64,000 bases of DNA, from NCBI GenBank assembly GCA_038319685.1, contig JBBQDN010000004.1:57941-121940 (forward strand). The letters are read 5' to 3'. The position numbers and the translations under genes were made by a program. Positions 35,358 to 43,889 of this stretch are shown here, piece by piece. The notes under the pieces were generated by a model. It had not been told where the DNA came from. It saw nothing but the letters and a program-made list of their open reading frames with translations, and did no database searches. Origin of the DNA: UBA6022 sp038319685 (GTDB lineage Bacteria > Patescibacteriota > Saccharimonadia > Saccharimonadales > Saccharimonadaceae). Positions within the stretch are counted from its first letter, which is position 1. Every line of letters begins with the position of its first letter.

Positions 35358-35933
35358 ATGACATACCATGAAAATGTAAAGATTGTCGCATTTGTCGGTC
35401 TCACTGGCAGTGGCAAAAGCGCAGCGGTTGACTATGTCACCGAAAAAAACTACCCAAAAGTATATTTTGGCGGCATTCTCTATGAAGCCATGAAAGAAGC
35501 CGGCCTTACACCCGGTGACTGGGCGGTAGAAAACCCATTTCGTGAGGAAATCCGCAGAAAAGAAGGAAAGGACTTCGTCGTAAAGCGTGCAGTCGCGCAA
35601 ATTCGCAATCTTATTGCGGCCGGGCAACATCGTATCGTTGCTGACGGTATCTATAGCTGGACTGAATACAAAATTATGAAGCACGAGTTTCCTGGTGAAC
35701 TCGATGTTATTGCGATCACGACGCCCAGGCATATGCGCTACCATCGCCTCACGACCAGGCCAGATCGTCCTTTGACCGAATCCGAAGCACAAACACGTGA
35801 CTGGGCGGAAATCGAAAATATCGAAAAAGGCGGCCCAATCGCCATGGCTGATCATTTCATTATGAATGACGGTGATCTCGATAACCTCTATAAACAAATC
35901 GATGATATTCTAGAAGAAACGTTTTACAAATAA
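35358..35933 (+). CDS. P-loop kinase, dephospho-CoA-kinase-like, 191 aa
   Basis: Walker A GLTGSGKS at ~14-21, then FGGILYEAMKEAG, FREEIRRKEGKDFVVKRAV, DGIYSWTEY and MRYHRLTTRPDRPLTESEAQTRDW (lid-like basic region). The layout resembles dephospho-CoA kinase/UPF0200 nucleotide kinases, but the substrate is not assigned. TATACT (35345-35350) is 7 nt before the ATG. Confidence 0.72.
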   Translation: MTYHENVKIVAFVGLTGSGKSAAVDYVTEKNYPKVYFGGILYEAMKEAGLTPGDWAVENPFREEIRRKEGKDFVVKRAVAQIRNLIAAGQHRIVADGIYSWTEYKIMKHEFPGELDVIAITTPRHMRYHRLTTRPDRPLTESEAQTRDWAEIENIEKGGPIAMADHFIMNDGDLDNLYKQIDDILEETFYK

Positions 35934-35964
35934 TTAAAAACTCCGGCTATCCGGAGTTTTTAAT
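35933..35964. terminator. bidirectional terminator between the kinase gene and rpoD
   Basis: 14-bp perfect stem (ATTAAAAACTCCGG with CCGGAGTTTTTAAT), loop CTAT. Confidence 0.92.
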
Positions 35965-35980
35965 ATATGACTTCCCTGAT

Positions 35981-37099
35981 CTAGCTCAGGTATTCGTGTA
36001 ACTTCTTGGCGTCTTTGTGTTTACGAAGTTTAGCAAGTGCTTTGGCTTCGATTTGGCGGATACGCTCACGCGTGACGGCAAATTCCTGACCAACTTCCTC
36101 AAGGGTGTGTGACTTCCCATTTTCAAGTCCAAAACGCATCTTGATGATCTTTTGTTCGCGTTCTGAAAGTGTCGACAGAACTGCTTGCACCTGCTCTTTT
36201 AGTAGCTGTGATGCGGCTGATTCTTCCGGCGTAGCACCGTCTTCGTCTTCGATGAAATCACCCAGGACTGAATCTTCGTCTTCGCCATCACGTCCAACAC
36301 CAGCGTCAAGTGACGTAATGTCTTGTTTGATTTTGATAACGTATTCCACTTTTTCCGGTTCCATTTCAAGTTCTTTGGCAAGTTCCTCGATAGTTGGCTC
36401 ACGGTTGAGCTCTTGGGTCATACGACGCTGCGTACGAAGTAGTTTATTGATTGTTTCCACCATGTGCACCGGAATTCGGATCGTACGCGCTTGATCGGCA
36501 ATCGCACGAGTAATCGCCTGGCGAATCCACCAGGTTGCGTAGGTACTGAATTTAAATCCTTTGTCCGGATCAAATTTTTCAACAGCACGCAGTAGTCCTG
36601 TATTACCTTCTTGGATAAGGTCCAGAAAATCGAGTCCACGGCCCGAGTAGCGTTTTGCAATCGAAACAACCAGTCGCATGTTGGCTTCGGCCATTTTATC
36701 TTTAGGACGACTTAATTTTGTTACTTTCATCTTTAACTTGTCATACTCGTCACGAAGTGATTTTGAAAGAGTAGCGTAATCACCTTCGCAGTCGGCATGA
36801 ATCTCTGCAATTCTTCCGAGTACCCCAACTAGTTCGTCACGGTTTGCGACAACACTGTTTGCGAGCGCAAGTTCTTCTTCACCATTGAGAAGTGGAATTT
36901 TACCGATTTCACGTAGGTACAAACGAACACTGTCATCGGATACGTCGTCGAAATACTGGTTAGAGTTAAGCGTATCTTCGTCGTCTTCTTCTTCGTCCTG
37001 AAGCTCATCGATTGCAGGTTCATCGATATCACCAAGTGCAGGGACAATTGTCTCCTCTAGTATCGCTCCGTCATCAATTTGATCGTCATCTTTGCCCAC
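35981..37099 (-). CDS. rpoD: primary sigma factor (sigma-70), 372 aa
   Basis: Region 1.2 SDDSVRLYLREIGKIPLL, region 2 (MAEANMRLVVSIAKRYSGRGLDFLDLIQEGNTGLLRAVEKFD; FKFSTYATWWIRQAI), region 3 and region 4 with the -35-binding HTH (LEEVGQEFAVTRERIRQIEAKAL). The acidic N-terminal part is short. Start GTG 37099 with AAAGGAG 8 nt upstream; it overlaps the dnaG stop by 14 bp (GTGGGCAAAGATGA), a compact form of the dnaG-rpoD macromolecular-synthesis operon. Confidence 0.97.
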   Translation of the reverse strand: MGKDDDQIDDGAILEETIVPALGDIDEPAIDELQDEEEDDEDTLNSNQYFDDVSDDSVRLYLREIGKIPLLNGEEELALANSVVANRDELVGVLGRIAEIHADCEGDYATLSKSLRDEYDKLKMKVTKLSRPKDKMAEANMRLVVSIAKRYSGRGLDFLDLIQEGNTGLLRAVEKFDPDKGFKFSTYATWWIRQAITRAIADQARTIRIPVHMVETINKLLRTQRRMTQELNREPTIEELAKELEMEPEKVEYVIKIKQDITSLDAGVGRDGEDEDSVLGDFIEDEDGATPEESAASQLLKEQVQAVLSTLSEREQKIIKMRFGLENGKSHTLEEVGQEFAVTRERIRQIEAKALAKLRKHKDAKKLHEYLS

Positions 37100-38840
37100 T
37101 AGTTATCTCCTTTATTAATTCGTGCAGTTGTGTACGAAGTTGTATTGCCATCATTTCATCACCAATCGTTTCCGCATCACGCAATTGGCTGGTTAATAGA
37201 TCTTTTTGCTGTTTCTTGTGTTCTTGTGTTACTTGGCGGAGCAATCGTGCGGTTTCAAAGTAACGATCTTGGTCGTTCCAGTCCGCATATCGAGCGTCGG
37301 CCTTTAATAGTAGTATTTTTACATAGGTGTCGTAATTTTGCAACCCCCGAGGAGTATCGCTGAACCGAGTACCTGGGTTTTCTTTTATGAACCGTGCAAT
37401 TGCCTGTCTTGATTCACCGGCAAACATTTCGACCTCAACGGTACGAAAAAGCTCATGGGTTGCCGCGTCAATTAATGGGATCGACAGCAAATTATCTTGA
37501 AAAGATTGCTCATCATAATAACTTTGAGAATCTAGCGGTGCGCCTGGTTGGCGTAACGTTGGGCTACTTTCTGTAGGCATTTGGTCGATTTGATCAAGCA
37601 GGTTTTGGGCACTGCCTCCTACTTTTGTCGCAATAATAGACACATAATGTTCACGGACCGTACCGCTTTCGATCAACTGAATTGTTTTCAGCGATTCAGT
37701 AATAAAGTTCCGCTTTCCTAGTGCCGTAGCAAGATTTTGACGTTTTGCATATTGATCTAATAGCCAGTCGACAATAGGCATCGCCTGATCGATTGCTTTT
37801 TGCCATAATACTGGATCCTGCTGAATGAGCTCGTCGGGATCTTTGGCATTATCAGGCAAAGTAATGATGGTTAGTTCTATGCCAATCGCCTGCGCAATAG
37901 GAATAGCTCGTTCGGTGGCTGCAATCCCGGCCTTGTCACCATCAAACGCCAATCGAACATTCCCCGTTAATCGACGAAGTGCGCGTAAATGATGTTCGGT
38001 TATGGCAGTACCCGCAGTTGCAACGACCTGCGCAACATCGACCTGATGGCTACTAACAACGTCCAGGTTGCCCTCGACAATAACCGCATAATCACCAGAA
38101 CGGATCGATTCTTTGGCCTGAGACAGCCCGAAAACATGACGGCTCTTGTCATACAGTAAGGTTTGAGGTGTGTTCAGGTATTTCGGAGCATCTTTGATAT
38201 CAGCCAAAATCCGTGCTGTAAACCCAATCACCTGGCCGCTGCCGTCCATCAGCGGGACCATCATGCGTCCACGAAATAAATCACCACCATATCTATTCGT
38301 CAGCCCGGCATCCTCTAGCTCTTTGCTGGTGAAACCTTTTTTAGTCATGAATCGAACAAGCGCATCGTTACTATCCGGCGCGTAACCGATTCGAAATGAT
38401 TCAACAATTTTTTTATCAAGACCTCGTTTTTTAAACACGTATTCGAAAGCATGCGGATTGCTAATCAAGCTGTGTTGATAGTACGAAGCAGCTAAGTCAA
38501 GTACGGCATAAAGTCGTTTTTTCTTTTTGGTAATTTCCTGACTGCCTTTAGATTCATATGCAGACAAATCAACACCCGCTTTTCGTGCTAAAAGTTCAAG
38601 TGCCTGTCGAAAATCAATTCCTTCAATTTCCATCACAAACGAAAACACATCGCCACCTTTGTTCGAAGAGAAATCATGCCAGATATGTTTGTCAGGACTA
38701 ACAATAAAACTTGGCGTCTTTTCGCCGCTAAATGGACTGAGTCCTTTGAAGTTACGTCCAGCCCGTTTTAATTGGACATATTCACCCACAACATCCTCGA
38801 TATTGATCCGTGAACGAACTTCTTCTTTGGCATCCTGCAT
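37086..38840 (-). CDS. dnaG: DNA primase lacking zinc ligands, 584 aa
   Basis: DnaG makes primers for replication. The N-terminal CHC2-type domain is present (NFKGLSPFSGEKTPSFIVSP; HDFSSNKGGDVFSF), but the Cys/His zinc ligands (CPFH and CFGCG in most DnaGs) are replaced by Ser, Ser, Asp and Ser. The TOPRIM catalytic part is intact: EGNLDVVSSHQVD, GDKAGIAATERA, NAKDPDELIQ. The C-terminal helicase-binding domain follows. A TACAAT box (38847-38852) sits 6 nt before the ATG. Confidence 0.95.
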   Translation of the reverse strand: MQDAKEEVRSRINIEDVVGEYVQLKRAGRNFKGLSPFSGEKTPSFIVSPDKHIWHDFSSNKGGDVFSFVMEIEGIDFRQALELLARKAGVDLSAYESKGSQEITKKKKRLYAVLDLAASYYQHSLISNPHAFEYVFKKRGLDKKIVESFRIGYAPDSNDALVRFMTKKGFTSKELEDAGLTNRYGGDLFRGRMMVPLMDGSGQVIGFTARILADIKDAPKYLNTPQTLLYDKSRHVFGLSQAKESIRSGDYAVIVEGNLDVVSSHQVDVAQVVATAGTAITEHHLRALRRLTGNVRLAFDGDKAGIAATERAIPIAQAIGIELTIITLPDNAKDPDELIQQDPVLWQKAIDQAMPIVDWLLDQYAKRQNLATALGKRNFITESLKTIQLIESGTVREHYVSIIATKVGGSAQNLLDQIDQMPTESSPTLRQPGAPLDSQSYYDEQSFQDNLLSIPLIDAATHELFRTVEVEMFAGESRQAIARFIKENPGTRFSDTPRGLQNYDTYVKILLLKADARYADWNDQDRYFETARLLRQVTQEHKKQQKDLLTSQLRDAETIGDEMMAIQLRTQLHELIKEITSGQR

Positions 38841-38855
38841 AGCTTTATTGTAACA

Positions 38856-38875
38856 CTCTTTACCTCTGTAAAGAG
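38856..38875. promoter_or_regulatory. palindrome over the dnaG promoter, candidate operator
   Basis: CTCTTTAC-CTCT-GTAAAGAG, perfect 8-bp arms, lies over the -35/-10 spacer of the dnaG promoter. The nearby stretch to 39045 also has TTTGTCACG/CGTGACAAA and CTGAAGT/ACTTCAG hairpins; nothing else is seen there. Confidence 0.4.
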
Positions 38876-39063
38876 GTGAGTGAATAATAATCTATACCGG
38901 TGAAACATGAGCATTTTATAGATTTGTCACGTATTTTATCGTGACAAACTGAAGTCACTCACTTCAGTGCGAAGCGAAAAGTACCGTGACAAGTGTAAAA
39001 TATCATGTTTTTAACCGATAGCATTATTGTTCACTGGGCTCTATTATGGTTAAATACATACAG

Positions 39064-39672
39064 ATGAATCCAAACCAAGAAGAATATTCGATCGACTATT
39101 TAAACCAAATAGCCGTGCAACCTAAAAAGCCCGGGCTAGACAAAAAGTTTCTTATACTGATTGGTGGCGGCTTACTACTTGCGATTGCCCTGGTGATCAT
39201 TCTGATAAGTATCAGTGGGAGCGGTGGTGCAAGTCCGTCAAAGCTACAGGCAATCTTTATTCGTTTTAGTACGCTCGACACTGTGGCGCGTGATGCCAAA
39301 AAGAATATCAAAAGTAGTACGCTTCGCGTCACCAATGCGAATCTGATGATCTTTCTCACCGACGCGAACCGTGACATCGTCGCACCATTTACCACTGCTG
39401 GAATCACCAAAGACAAGATTGATCCGACTATCAAAGCCAAGTATAGTGGCGAAAAACTGAAACAAACTCTCGAAGATGCCCGACTTAACGCAACGTTTGA
39501 TCGAACTTACGCCCGTGAAATGAGCTACGAACTCACGACACTTCAAGCTCTCATGAAGGAAGTCTATACAGCGACCGGTAGTAAATCAATGAAGGATTTT
39601 TTAGTGACGACAGAGGATAACCTATCGACAATTCGCGATCAGCTCGCCCAGTTTAACGATTCAACTAGCTAG
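39064..39672 (+). CDS. membrane-anchored protein of unknown function, 202 aa
   Basis: N-terminal 30 residues are cytoplasmic, then one helix (LILIGGGLLLAIALVIILIS, about residues 27-46) and a Lys/Thr-rich extracytoplasmic helical domain. Starting at 39064 (MNPNQEEYS) rather than the ATG at 39046 is a guess; neither has a clear ribosome site. It ends 8 bp inside the convergent YjbR-like gene. Not recognised. Confidence 0.6.
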   Translation: MNPNQEEYSIDYLNQIAVQPKKPGLDKKFLILIGGGLLLAIALVIILISISGSGGASPSKLQAIFIRFSTLDTVARDAKKNIKSSTLRVTNANLMIFLTDANRDIVAPFTTAGITKDKIDPTIKAKYSGEKLKQTLEDARLNATFDRTYAREMSYELTTLQALMKEVYTATGSKSMKDFLVTTEDNLSTIRDQLAQFNDSTS

Positions 39673-40003
39673 CATCGACCAGATTATAACTGAGTCGAAC
39701 CAAATCGAACAGTTCGTCGTCAGGTACCTGGCCTGTACACAAAATAGTGTTCCAATGCTTTTTATTCAGGTGATATCCAGGCAGCACTGTTTCGTATTTC
39801 TCGCGCAGGCTCACCGCTAGTCCTGGTTCGCATTTCAGACTGACGCGAACCGGGTTGCTGTTATCAGCGATAATCGCAAATAGCTTGCCTTCACCGGTTT
39901 CTTTGTGGCCAATCTTATATACCGATGTTCCTTCGCCAAACGGAAAATCGAGCCAGGTATTTGGAAAACTAAGGATGTATTGTTCGAGTTCAGTGTGAGT
40001 CAT
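39665..40003 (-). CDS. MmcQ/YjbR-family protein, 112 aa
   Basis: The short protein matches the YjbR pattern: FPNTWLDFPFGEGTSVYKIG, KLFAIIADNS, VRVSLKCEPGLAVSLRE, LNKKHWNTILC. Members have a CyaY-like fold and unknown cellular role, sometimes annotated as DNA-binding. It follows the CapA-like gene start... both point left and are separated by 9 bp, so they may be co-transcribed. Confidence 0.8.
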   Translation of the reverse strand: MTHTELEQYILSFPNTWLDFPFGEGTSVYKIGHKETGEGKLFAIIADNSNPVRVSLKCEPGLAVSLREKYETVLPGYHLNKKHWNTILCTGQVPDDELFDLVRLSYNLVDAS

Positions 40004-40012
40004 ACCTACAGT

Positions 40013-41239
40013 TTACAGGCTTGCATAGGGAGCTTGCAACTGTGTCATGGTTTTTTGCCAATTTAATCGCTGTAAAATGGATGCTTGCTGGTCAGCTGTT
40101 GCTGGCTTGACGATCTTGTCGGCGTCATTACTGCCAACAACGCCAAAACCATATGTTAGCGGTAATTTTTTAAGTCCCTGCGCTGTTATTTGCGCCAAAC
40201 AATCATCCTGAAATGATTCACAGGTTGCTCCCAACCGTAGCCACGCATCCAACTGGCTACTGTCTGCACCTTTTGGAAGCTGCATAGTAACATTGATCGC
40301 TGCAGAACGGGTTACTTCTTTTGTATCCTGCTGGTCAAATATAAAATTACCCATTGAGTAGACAATCAGGTGGCCTTTGTAACTTTCAGTGCTCTGTATC
40401 CAGTGCGCGTGATCACCGATTACCATGTCTGCACCGTTGTCAATCATGCCGCGATAAAGGTCGGTTTTAATCTGGTCAGGGCCAGTTTTATATTCTTGAC
40501 CCGAATGTGGAAACGCGATCACCGGCATGACTTTTGCATACGCCTGCATGACCGCCAGGCTCGCCGCCGAGGGAATTTTAAATACCCCATGGTACCCACA
40601 CATAGCCACCGGAAAACTGCCTTTTTTAGTCGTTTTATCGTCCATTGCAATAGTTACCGGCATGGCCGTGACTTCGCAAACATCCTTTAGCTCTTCGGGA
40701 TCGAAGTGACCAAAATACTGAATTTTGTTTTGTTTCAAATGTTCGCGAGTTTCCAATAATCCAGTTAATCCGCCTTGATTGTCACTATGGTTATTTGCAT
40801 CACCGAAAATTGTAAACCATTTCGCCGCTTCTGGTAAATAATCTGGTGAACAGTTAAACGTCAGGGTCGCTTCCTGCTGAGCACTCGTCATATTTACACC
40901 AGCAACAGACGGGCATTCCAGATCGGCAATCCAGGCATCGTACTGACTACGATGAAACTCACTCAGACGCGAAAAGGGATAGGCGGTTTTAAGCGGACTT
41001 GCCTGTGACCAATCGTTGATATATCGGCCCCAAAACACATCGCCCATAAACAGCATATTCGATGAAAACGTTTGTGGCTGTGCTAGTACGGCAGGTTTCG
41101 TGTCGACTTTTTGCTGTTTAGGTGAATGAACACCTTGGCTCAAAAAAACAGTGACAGCGCCCGCAAGTAACAAACATAGTATGATAATCCCCCACCATAC
41201 AAATTTCTTGTGACCGTGTCGCGCCCGTATAGGTAGCAT
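40013..41239 (-). CDS. CapA-family metallophosphoesterase-like protein, 408 aa
   Basis: Membrane anchor at residues ~13-33, then an extracytoplasmic CapA domain: LFMGDVFWGRYINDW, WIADLECPSVAG, FGDANNHSDNQGG, VIAFPHSGQEYKTGPD, MVIGDHAHWIQSTE, LIVYSMGNFIFDQ. These match the metal-binding motifs of CapA/PgsA proteins linked to poly-gamma-glutamate or other surface polymers. The usual CapB/C partners are not here, so the substrate is open. Confidence 0.82.
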   Translation of the reverse strand: MLPIRARHGHKKFVWWGIIILCLLLAGAVTVFLSQGVHSPKQQKVDTKPAVLAQPQTFSSNMLFMGDVFWGRYINDWSQASPLKTAYPFSRLSEFHRSQYDAWIADLECPSVAGVNMTSAQQEATLTFNCSPDYLPEAAKWFTIFGDANNHSDNQGGLTGLLETREHLKQNKIQYFGHFDPEELKDVCEVTAMPVTIAMDDKTTKKGSFPVAMCGYHGVFKIPSAASLAVMQAYAKVMPVIAFPHSGQEYKTGPDQIKTDLYRGMIDNGADMVIGDHAHWIQSTESYKGHLIVYSMGNFIFDQQDTKEVTRSAAINVTMQLPKGADSSQLDAWLRLGATCESFQDDCLAQITAQGLKKLPLTYGFGVVGSNDADKIVKPATADQQASILQRLNWQKTMTQLQAPYASL

Positions 41240-41256
41240 ATGCTGTTATTGTAGCA

Positions 41257-41796
41257 CTATTTCAATTTAGTCAAATAATACTTTAGTTCCATGATACTGC
41301 CACGGATATCTTCGAGTGCACGATGGGCTTCGGGTTTTGCGAACTTTTTACCAAATTTGCCATCAAATACAACCTTCCATGCGGTGACATCGAGCATGCG
41401 GTAATGTAGTCGTGCATCCAATCGCCCCCATTCATTCACGATGAATCGTCTATCCTGATGGATCGAATTGCCACCCAGCAGCACTGGTTTGTCGGGACTA
41501 AAATGTTCATCAATAAATGCCAGGAGTTCGTTTTCAACTGTCCGTCCGGATAGGCCGTGTATGTTCTGCGACACCAATGCATCACGCGCGGCCGGGTTTG
41601 CATCCCAAAACGCTGCACCGATTTTCATGCGTTGTTCCATCAACCGTGGCCCGACTTTTTTAACCGCCGTATACGTTGCAATCTCGTTAAAATCCCAATC
41701 AGTCGCAATCACGGCAACTTCGAGTATTCGGTCCTCGATCGGATCAAGTCCGGTCATTTCCAGGTCCATCCATAATATTTTTGCTTTTTTCGTCAT
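41257..41796 (-). CDS. orn: oligoribonuclease, 179 aa
   Basis: 3'-5' exonuclease of short RNAs (DEDDh type). Motif I WMDLEMTGLDPIEDRILE (D, E), motif II SIHQDRRFI (D), motif III HRALEDIRGS (H, D). TATACT (41804-41809) lies 7 nt before the ATG. The hammerhead ribozyme at 41939-41989 lies upstream on the same strand. Confidence 0.94.
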   Translation of the reverse strand: MTKKAKILWMDLEMTGLDPIEDRILEVAVIATDWDFNEIATYTAVKKVGPRLMEQRMKIGAAFWDANPAARDALVSQNIHGLSGRTVENELLAFIDEHFSPDKPVLLGGNSIHQDRRFIVNEWGRLDARLHYRMLDVTAWKVVFDGKFGKKFAKPEAHRALEDIRGSIMELKYYLTKLK

Positions 41797-41938
41797 AACA
41801 GTTAGTATATCAATCTATTAGTAGATTGTATGTGCATGGTTTTGAGTTATAGATGTTTTATAGGTTGTTCTTGAAAACTCATTTTTGCGCACACTTTTGT
41901 ATGCGAAATGACGAATCTTCAGAATTATTGCCTGGTTT

Positions 41939-41989
41939 CCTGTTTCGTCGTTTCGGACTCATCAGCGCAGATACGCATCTGCGGACAGG
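41939..41989 (-). ncRNA. type III hammerhead ribozyme
   Basis: Read on the minus strand: CCTGT (stem III), UC cleavage site, stem I CGCAGAT-GCGT-ATCTGCG (7 perfect pairs), the invariant CTGATGA (41959-41965), stem II GTC-CGAAAC-GAC, GAAA (41943-41946), then CAGG closing stem III with CCTG. Every conserved core position is met, including the A-U pair at the base of stem III. Predicted cleavage is after C at 41984. It lies 143 nt upstream of orn and 3' of the small-gene unit, so it would cut the unit's RNA from the orn message. Activity is inferred. Confidence 0.88.
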
Positions 41990-41997
41990 GTTTTTTG

Positions 41998-42155
41998 CCA
42001 TTCGGCGGGGTGAGGAGCATAAGGCTCGACTCAACCCCACCGAAATGGCGGTGTGTTTGCTGCGGGATATCCCGCTGTCGGTCGAAAACACAATTGACCG
42101 GATTGTTTTACGTCATAGTCGCGACGGCCAAGAGATTACGCGTCACAAGTGGCGC
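41998..42155 (-). ncRNA. conserved structured element C, copy 1
   Basis: Stems (plus-strand numbers): P1 41998-42011 with 42034-42048 (one bulge, one mismatch); inner GAGC/GCTC 42015-42018 with 42024-42027; P2 GCGGGA/TCCCGC 42062-42075; P3 CGGTC/GACCG 42079-42083 with 42096-42100; P4 CGTC/GACG 42111-42114 with 42123-42126; P5 42140-42146 with 42149-42155. Copy 2 lies at 46847. The strand is inferred from position 3' of small minus-strand genes; the structure itself is the same on both. Confidence 0.72.
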
Positions 42156-42207
42156 AATTATCCGTAGGCAACGGAGCTCTGTTTTAGTCGTGAGCTCGAC
42201 AAAAAAA

Positions 42208-42741
42208 CTACTGACCAGCCTCCTCCATTCTCATCTTGAAAAGAATCCTTTCCAAGGCCCAACGATCAACTCCGCAACAGCGGAGTTGATTCACTGCATG
42301 AGCCTCCCACAGGGAGGCTCCGGTCAACCATGCCAAAACGGCATGGTCGGTTCGGCAAATAGCATCGAGCGGCTCTCCATGCCGCTCGACGGTAAAACCG
42401 TCTATACCTGCGTGGAGTTTTGTCCCTCCGGTACAGGTTGTGTGTTCGACCGAATGGTCGAACACACCTGGCAGCACTGGGTCGGGGAGATACCCGCTCG
42501 GGTCCTTCCCTTCCTCCCAGGCAGCCTCAATGGCCACCCGGTATTCATTGAGAGTGAAGGGCTGTTCGCCCAACACCCAAGCCTCGAGCTGTTCGCCCGA
42601 GATAACCGCGGTATGCCCGAGGGCATACCGCGCAAGTTCGAACCGAACAACTGCGAAAAGCAGCCTCCGGTTCTCCGACAGTGGCGCCGGAACCGGCGCC
42701 ACTGTGCGAACGTACCCTAACCTGCGAGCAGGACCAGGCAT
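42208..42741 (-). CDS. orphan protein, 177 aa, with palindromes inside its coding sequence
   Basis: Start ATG 42741 follows AGAGGA by 4 nt. The protein has a helical N-terminal part (RRLLFAVVRFELARYALG; LTLNEYRVAIEAAW-like LNEYRVAIEAAWEEG) and a C-terminal VDRWALERILFKMRMEEAG. Its coding DNA holds at least eight long perfect inverted repeats (for example 42440-42467, 42607-42632, 42678-42705), unlike any other gene here. WEA...L...GV...A.E.L at its end resembles the 88-aa protein of the sister unit (47053). Either a real protein with inserted palindromes or a structured RNA. No function assigned. Confidence 0.45.
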   Translation of the reverse strand: MPGPARRLGYVRTVAPVPAPLSENRRLLFAVVRFELARYALGHTAVISGEQLEAWVLGEQPFTLNEYRVAIEAAWEEGKDPSGYLPDPVLPGVFDHSVEHTTCTGGTKLHAGIDGFTVERHGEPLDAICRTDHAVLAWLTGASLWEAHAVNQLRCCGVDRWALERILFKMRMEEAGQ

Positions 42742-42837
42742 TTTATCCTCTTTCGATCATACTTCCTGTTGTACAGCATGCTACTAGGTAGCTACTGTCA
42801 TGCTGGGTATATCAGATGAAACCCAGGCGTTAGTTTT

Positions 42838-43083
42838 TTATCTGCGGACGCACCGCAGTACTACCAGAGGGTTCAAGCCCTCACCCGGATATATCTGTAT
42901 TGCTACACACATACCCTTCGCAAGAGCTTGAACAGTCAAAGAGCCGTTAATAAGGCTTCCTGGGTGCTGTTTCATGCTGGAGCACGAAAATTGAGAGGCT
43001 TCGACTTTGTTTAAGAAGTTACTCCTAAAACAACGCTCAAAAACTCTTTTTCGTGGCTCCGTGGTATCCAAACTACTTGTCAA
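42838..43083 (-). CDS. doubtful small ORF, 81 aa
   Basis: A TTG-initiated frame with GGAGAAGG about 10 nt upstream, ending GLNPLVVLRCVRR. Basic, no recognised motif. It lies between two small genes of the unit and overlaps hairpins GAGGG/CCCTC and CTGCGG/CCGCAG near its end, so it may be chance. Confidence 0.25.
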   Translation of the reverse strand: MTSSLDTTEPRKRVFERCFRSNFLNKVEASQFSCSSMKQHPGSLINGSLTVQALAKGMCVAIQIYPGEGLNPLVVLRCVRR

Positions 43084-43236
43084 TGTTCTGAACCTTCTCC
43101 ACCTCGCGGTGATTTAAAAGCTCATGTATAAACAGATTGTTCATTGTCATGAGATTTCAAGGAATTCACCCGAGATGACACTCTCGGGCAGCCGGCTCAA
43201 TTTTACTTCGTGAGCGAGAAGGTATGAGATTGATCC

Positions 43237-43413
43237 CTAGCGTGCCAGGATAGCAATCTCCTCATCAATTTCAGCCAGTAGGCTGAAGTTGAGGGACCCT
43301 CCTGGAAGCCCCTCCAACTGTCTCCTGTAGGAGAGCAGCTCCGTGAGCCTGTTCGGGCTCAGGCGGAGGCACGCGGCGTTTTTTGTCCGATTATTTTTTG
43401 ACAAACAATACAC
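43237..43413 (-). CDS. small orphan protein, 58 aa
   Basis: GTG start at 43411-43413 with AAGGAGG exactly 7 nt upstream; TAG at 43237-43239. The product reads LRLSPNRLTELLSYRRQLEG, then SLNFSLLAEIDEEIAILAR at the C-terminus: a basic N-terminus and two likely helices. An ATG 2 nt upstream in another frame opens only 18 codons. It is the first coding frame after the structured leader. Function unknown. Confidence 0.55.
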   Translation of the reverse strand: MYCLSKNNRTKNAACLRLSPNRLTELLSYRRQLEGLPGGSLNFSLLAEIDEEIAILAR

Positions 43414-43455
43414 ATAACGGCCTCCTTGGACCCCGTGGGGTTCGACCGTTTCGGA

Positions 43456-43690
43456 CCCTCGCGGAAGATATCACCTATTATCAGGTGCATGTCTTCTGTG
43501 AGGGCTCGAAAGCGGCTTTATTTCAAAGTACGCTCTAGGGTTACTACCCCGGAGTTGGGCTGTTTCCAGCCCACAGATACGTCATACTGGTCCTATTCCA
43601 AGGTAATACCTTAGAAATAGCCGGATGACCTATCTGTGGGCGGGCAGATATGATAGCGAAGCCTCTCACAGGTTCACTTATCTGCCCTAC
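43456..43690 (-). ncRNA. large structured leader RNA of the island unit
   Basis: Three long stems in a row: 43456-43468 with 43492-43504 (13 pairs, two wobble) enclosing CACCT/AGGTG; 43570-43590 with 43621-43640 (about 17 pairs) enclosing CTATT/AATAG and AAGGT/ACCTT; and 43642-43650 with 43679-43687 (9 pairs). Between them GGGCTG/CAGCCC (about 43557-43572) competes with the second stem. It lies between the promoter at 43890-43918 and the 58-aa gene's ribosome site, so a cis-regulatory role is plausible; it matches no riboswitch I recognise. Confidence 0.6.
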
Positions 43691-43889
43691 CTCCTTTTAG
43701 TGAGGCGTGTACTACGAGCGTTTATTCCATGGGAGCGATTCATGACTATCTCGATGCAGGGAGCCATACCGACTCAACCGTGCGCATGTCCATGATAGTC
43801 TGATACTCAAACCATAGTGTTGGCGCTGAATACGTGATTTCAATGTTCGGGTCGAGTGCGAAGCCTCTACGTTTCGTTCGACTGTACAT

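Noticed and set aside
41853..42167. 104-aa plus-strand frame across element C copy 1
   Set aside because: The second copy is frame-broken while its stems are kept, so pairing, not protein, is conserved.
42890..42940. tRNA-like T-arm (GAGGGTTCAAGCCCTC)
   Set aside because: The stem pairs only as a simple hairpin and no acceptor, D or anticodon arms are found around it.
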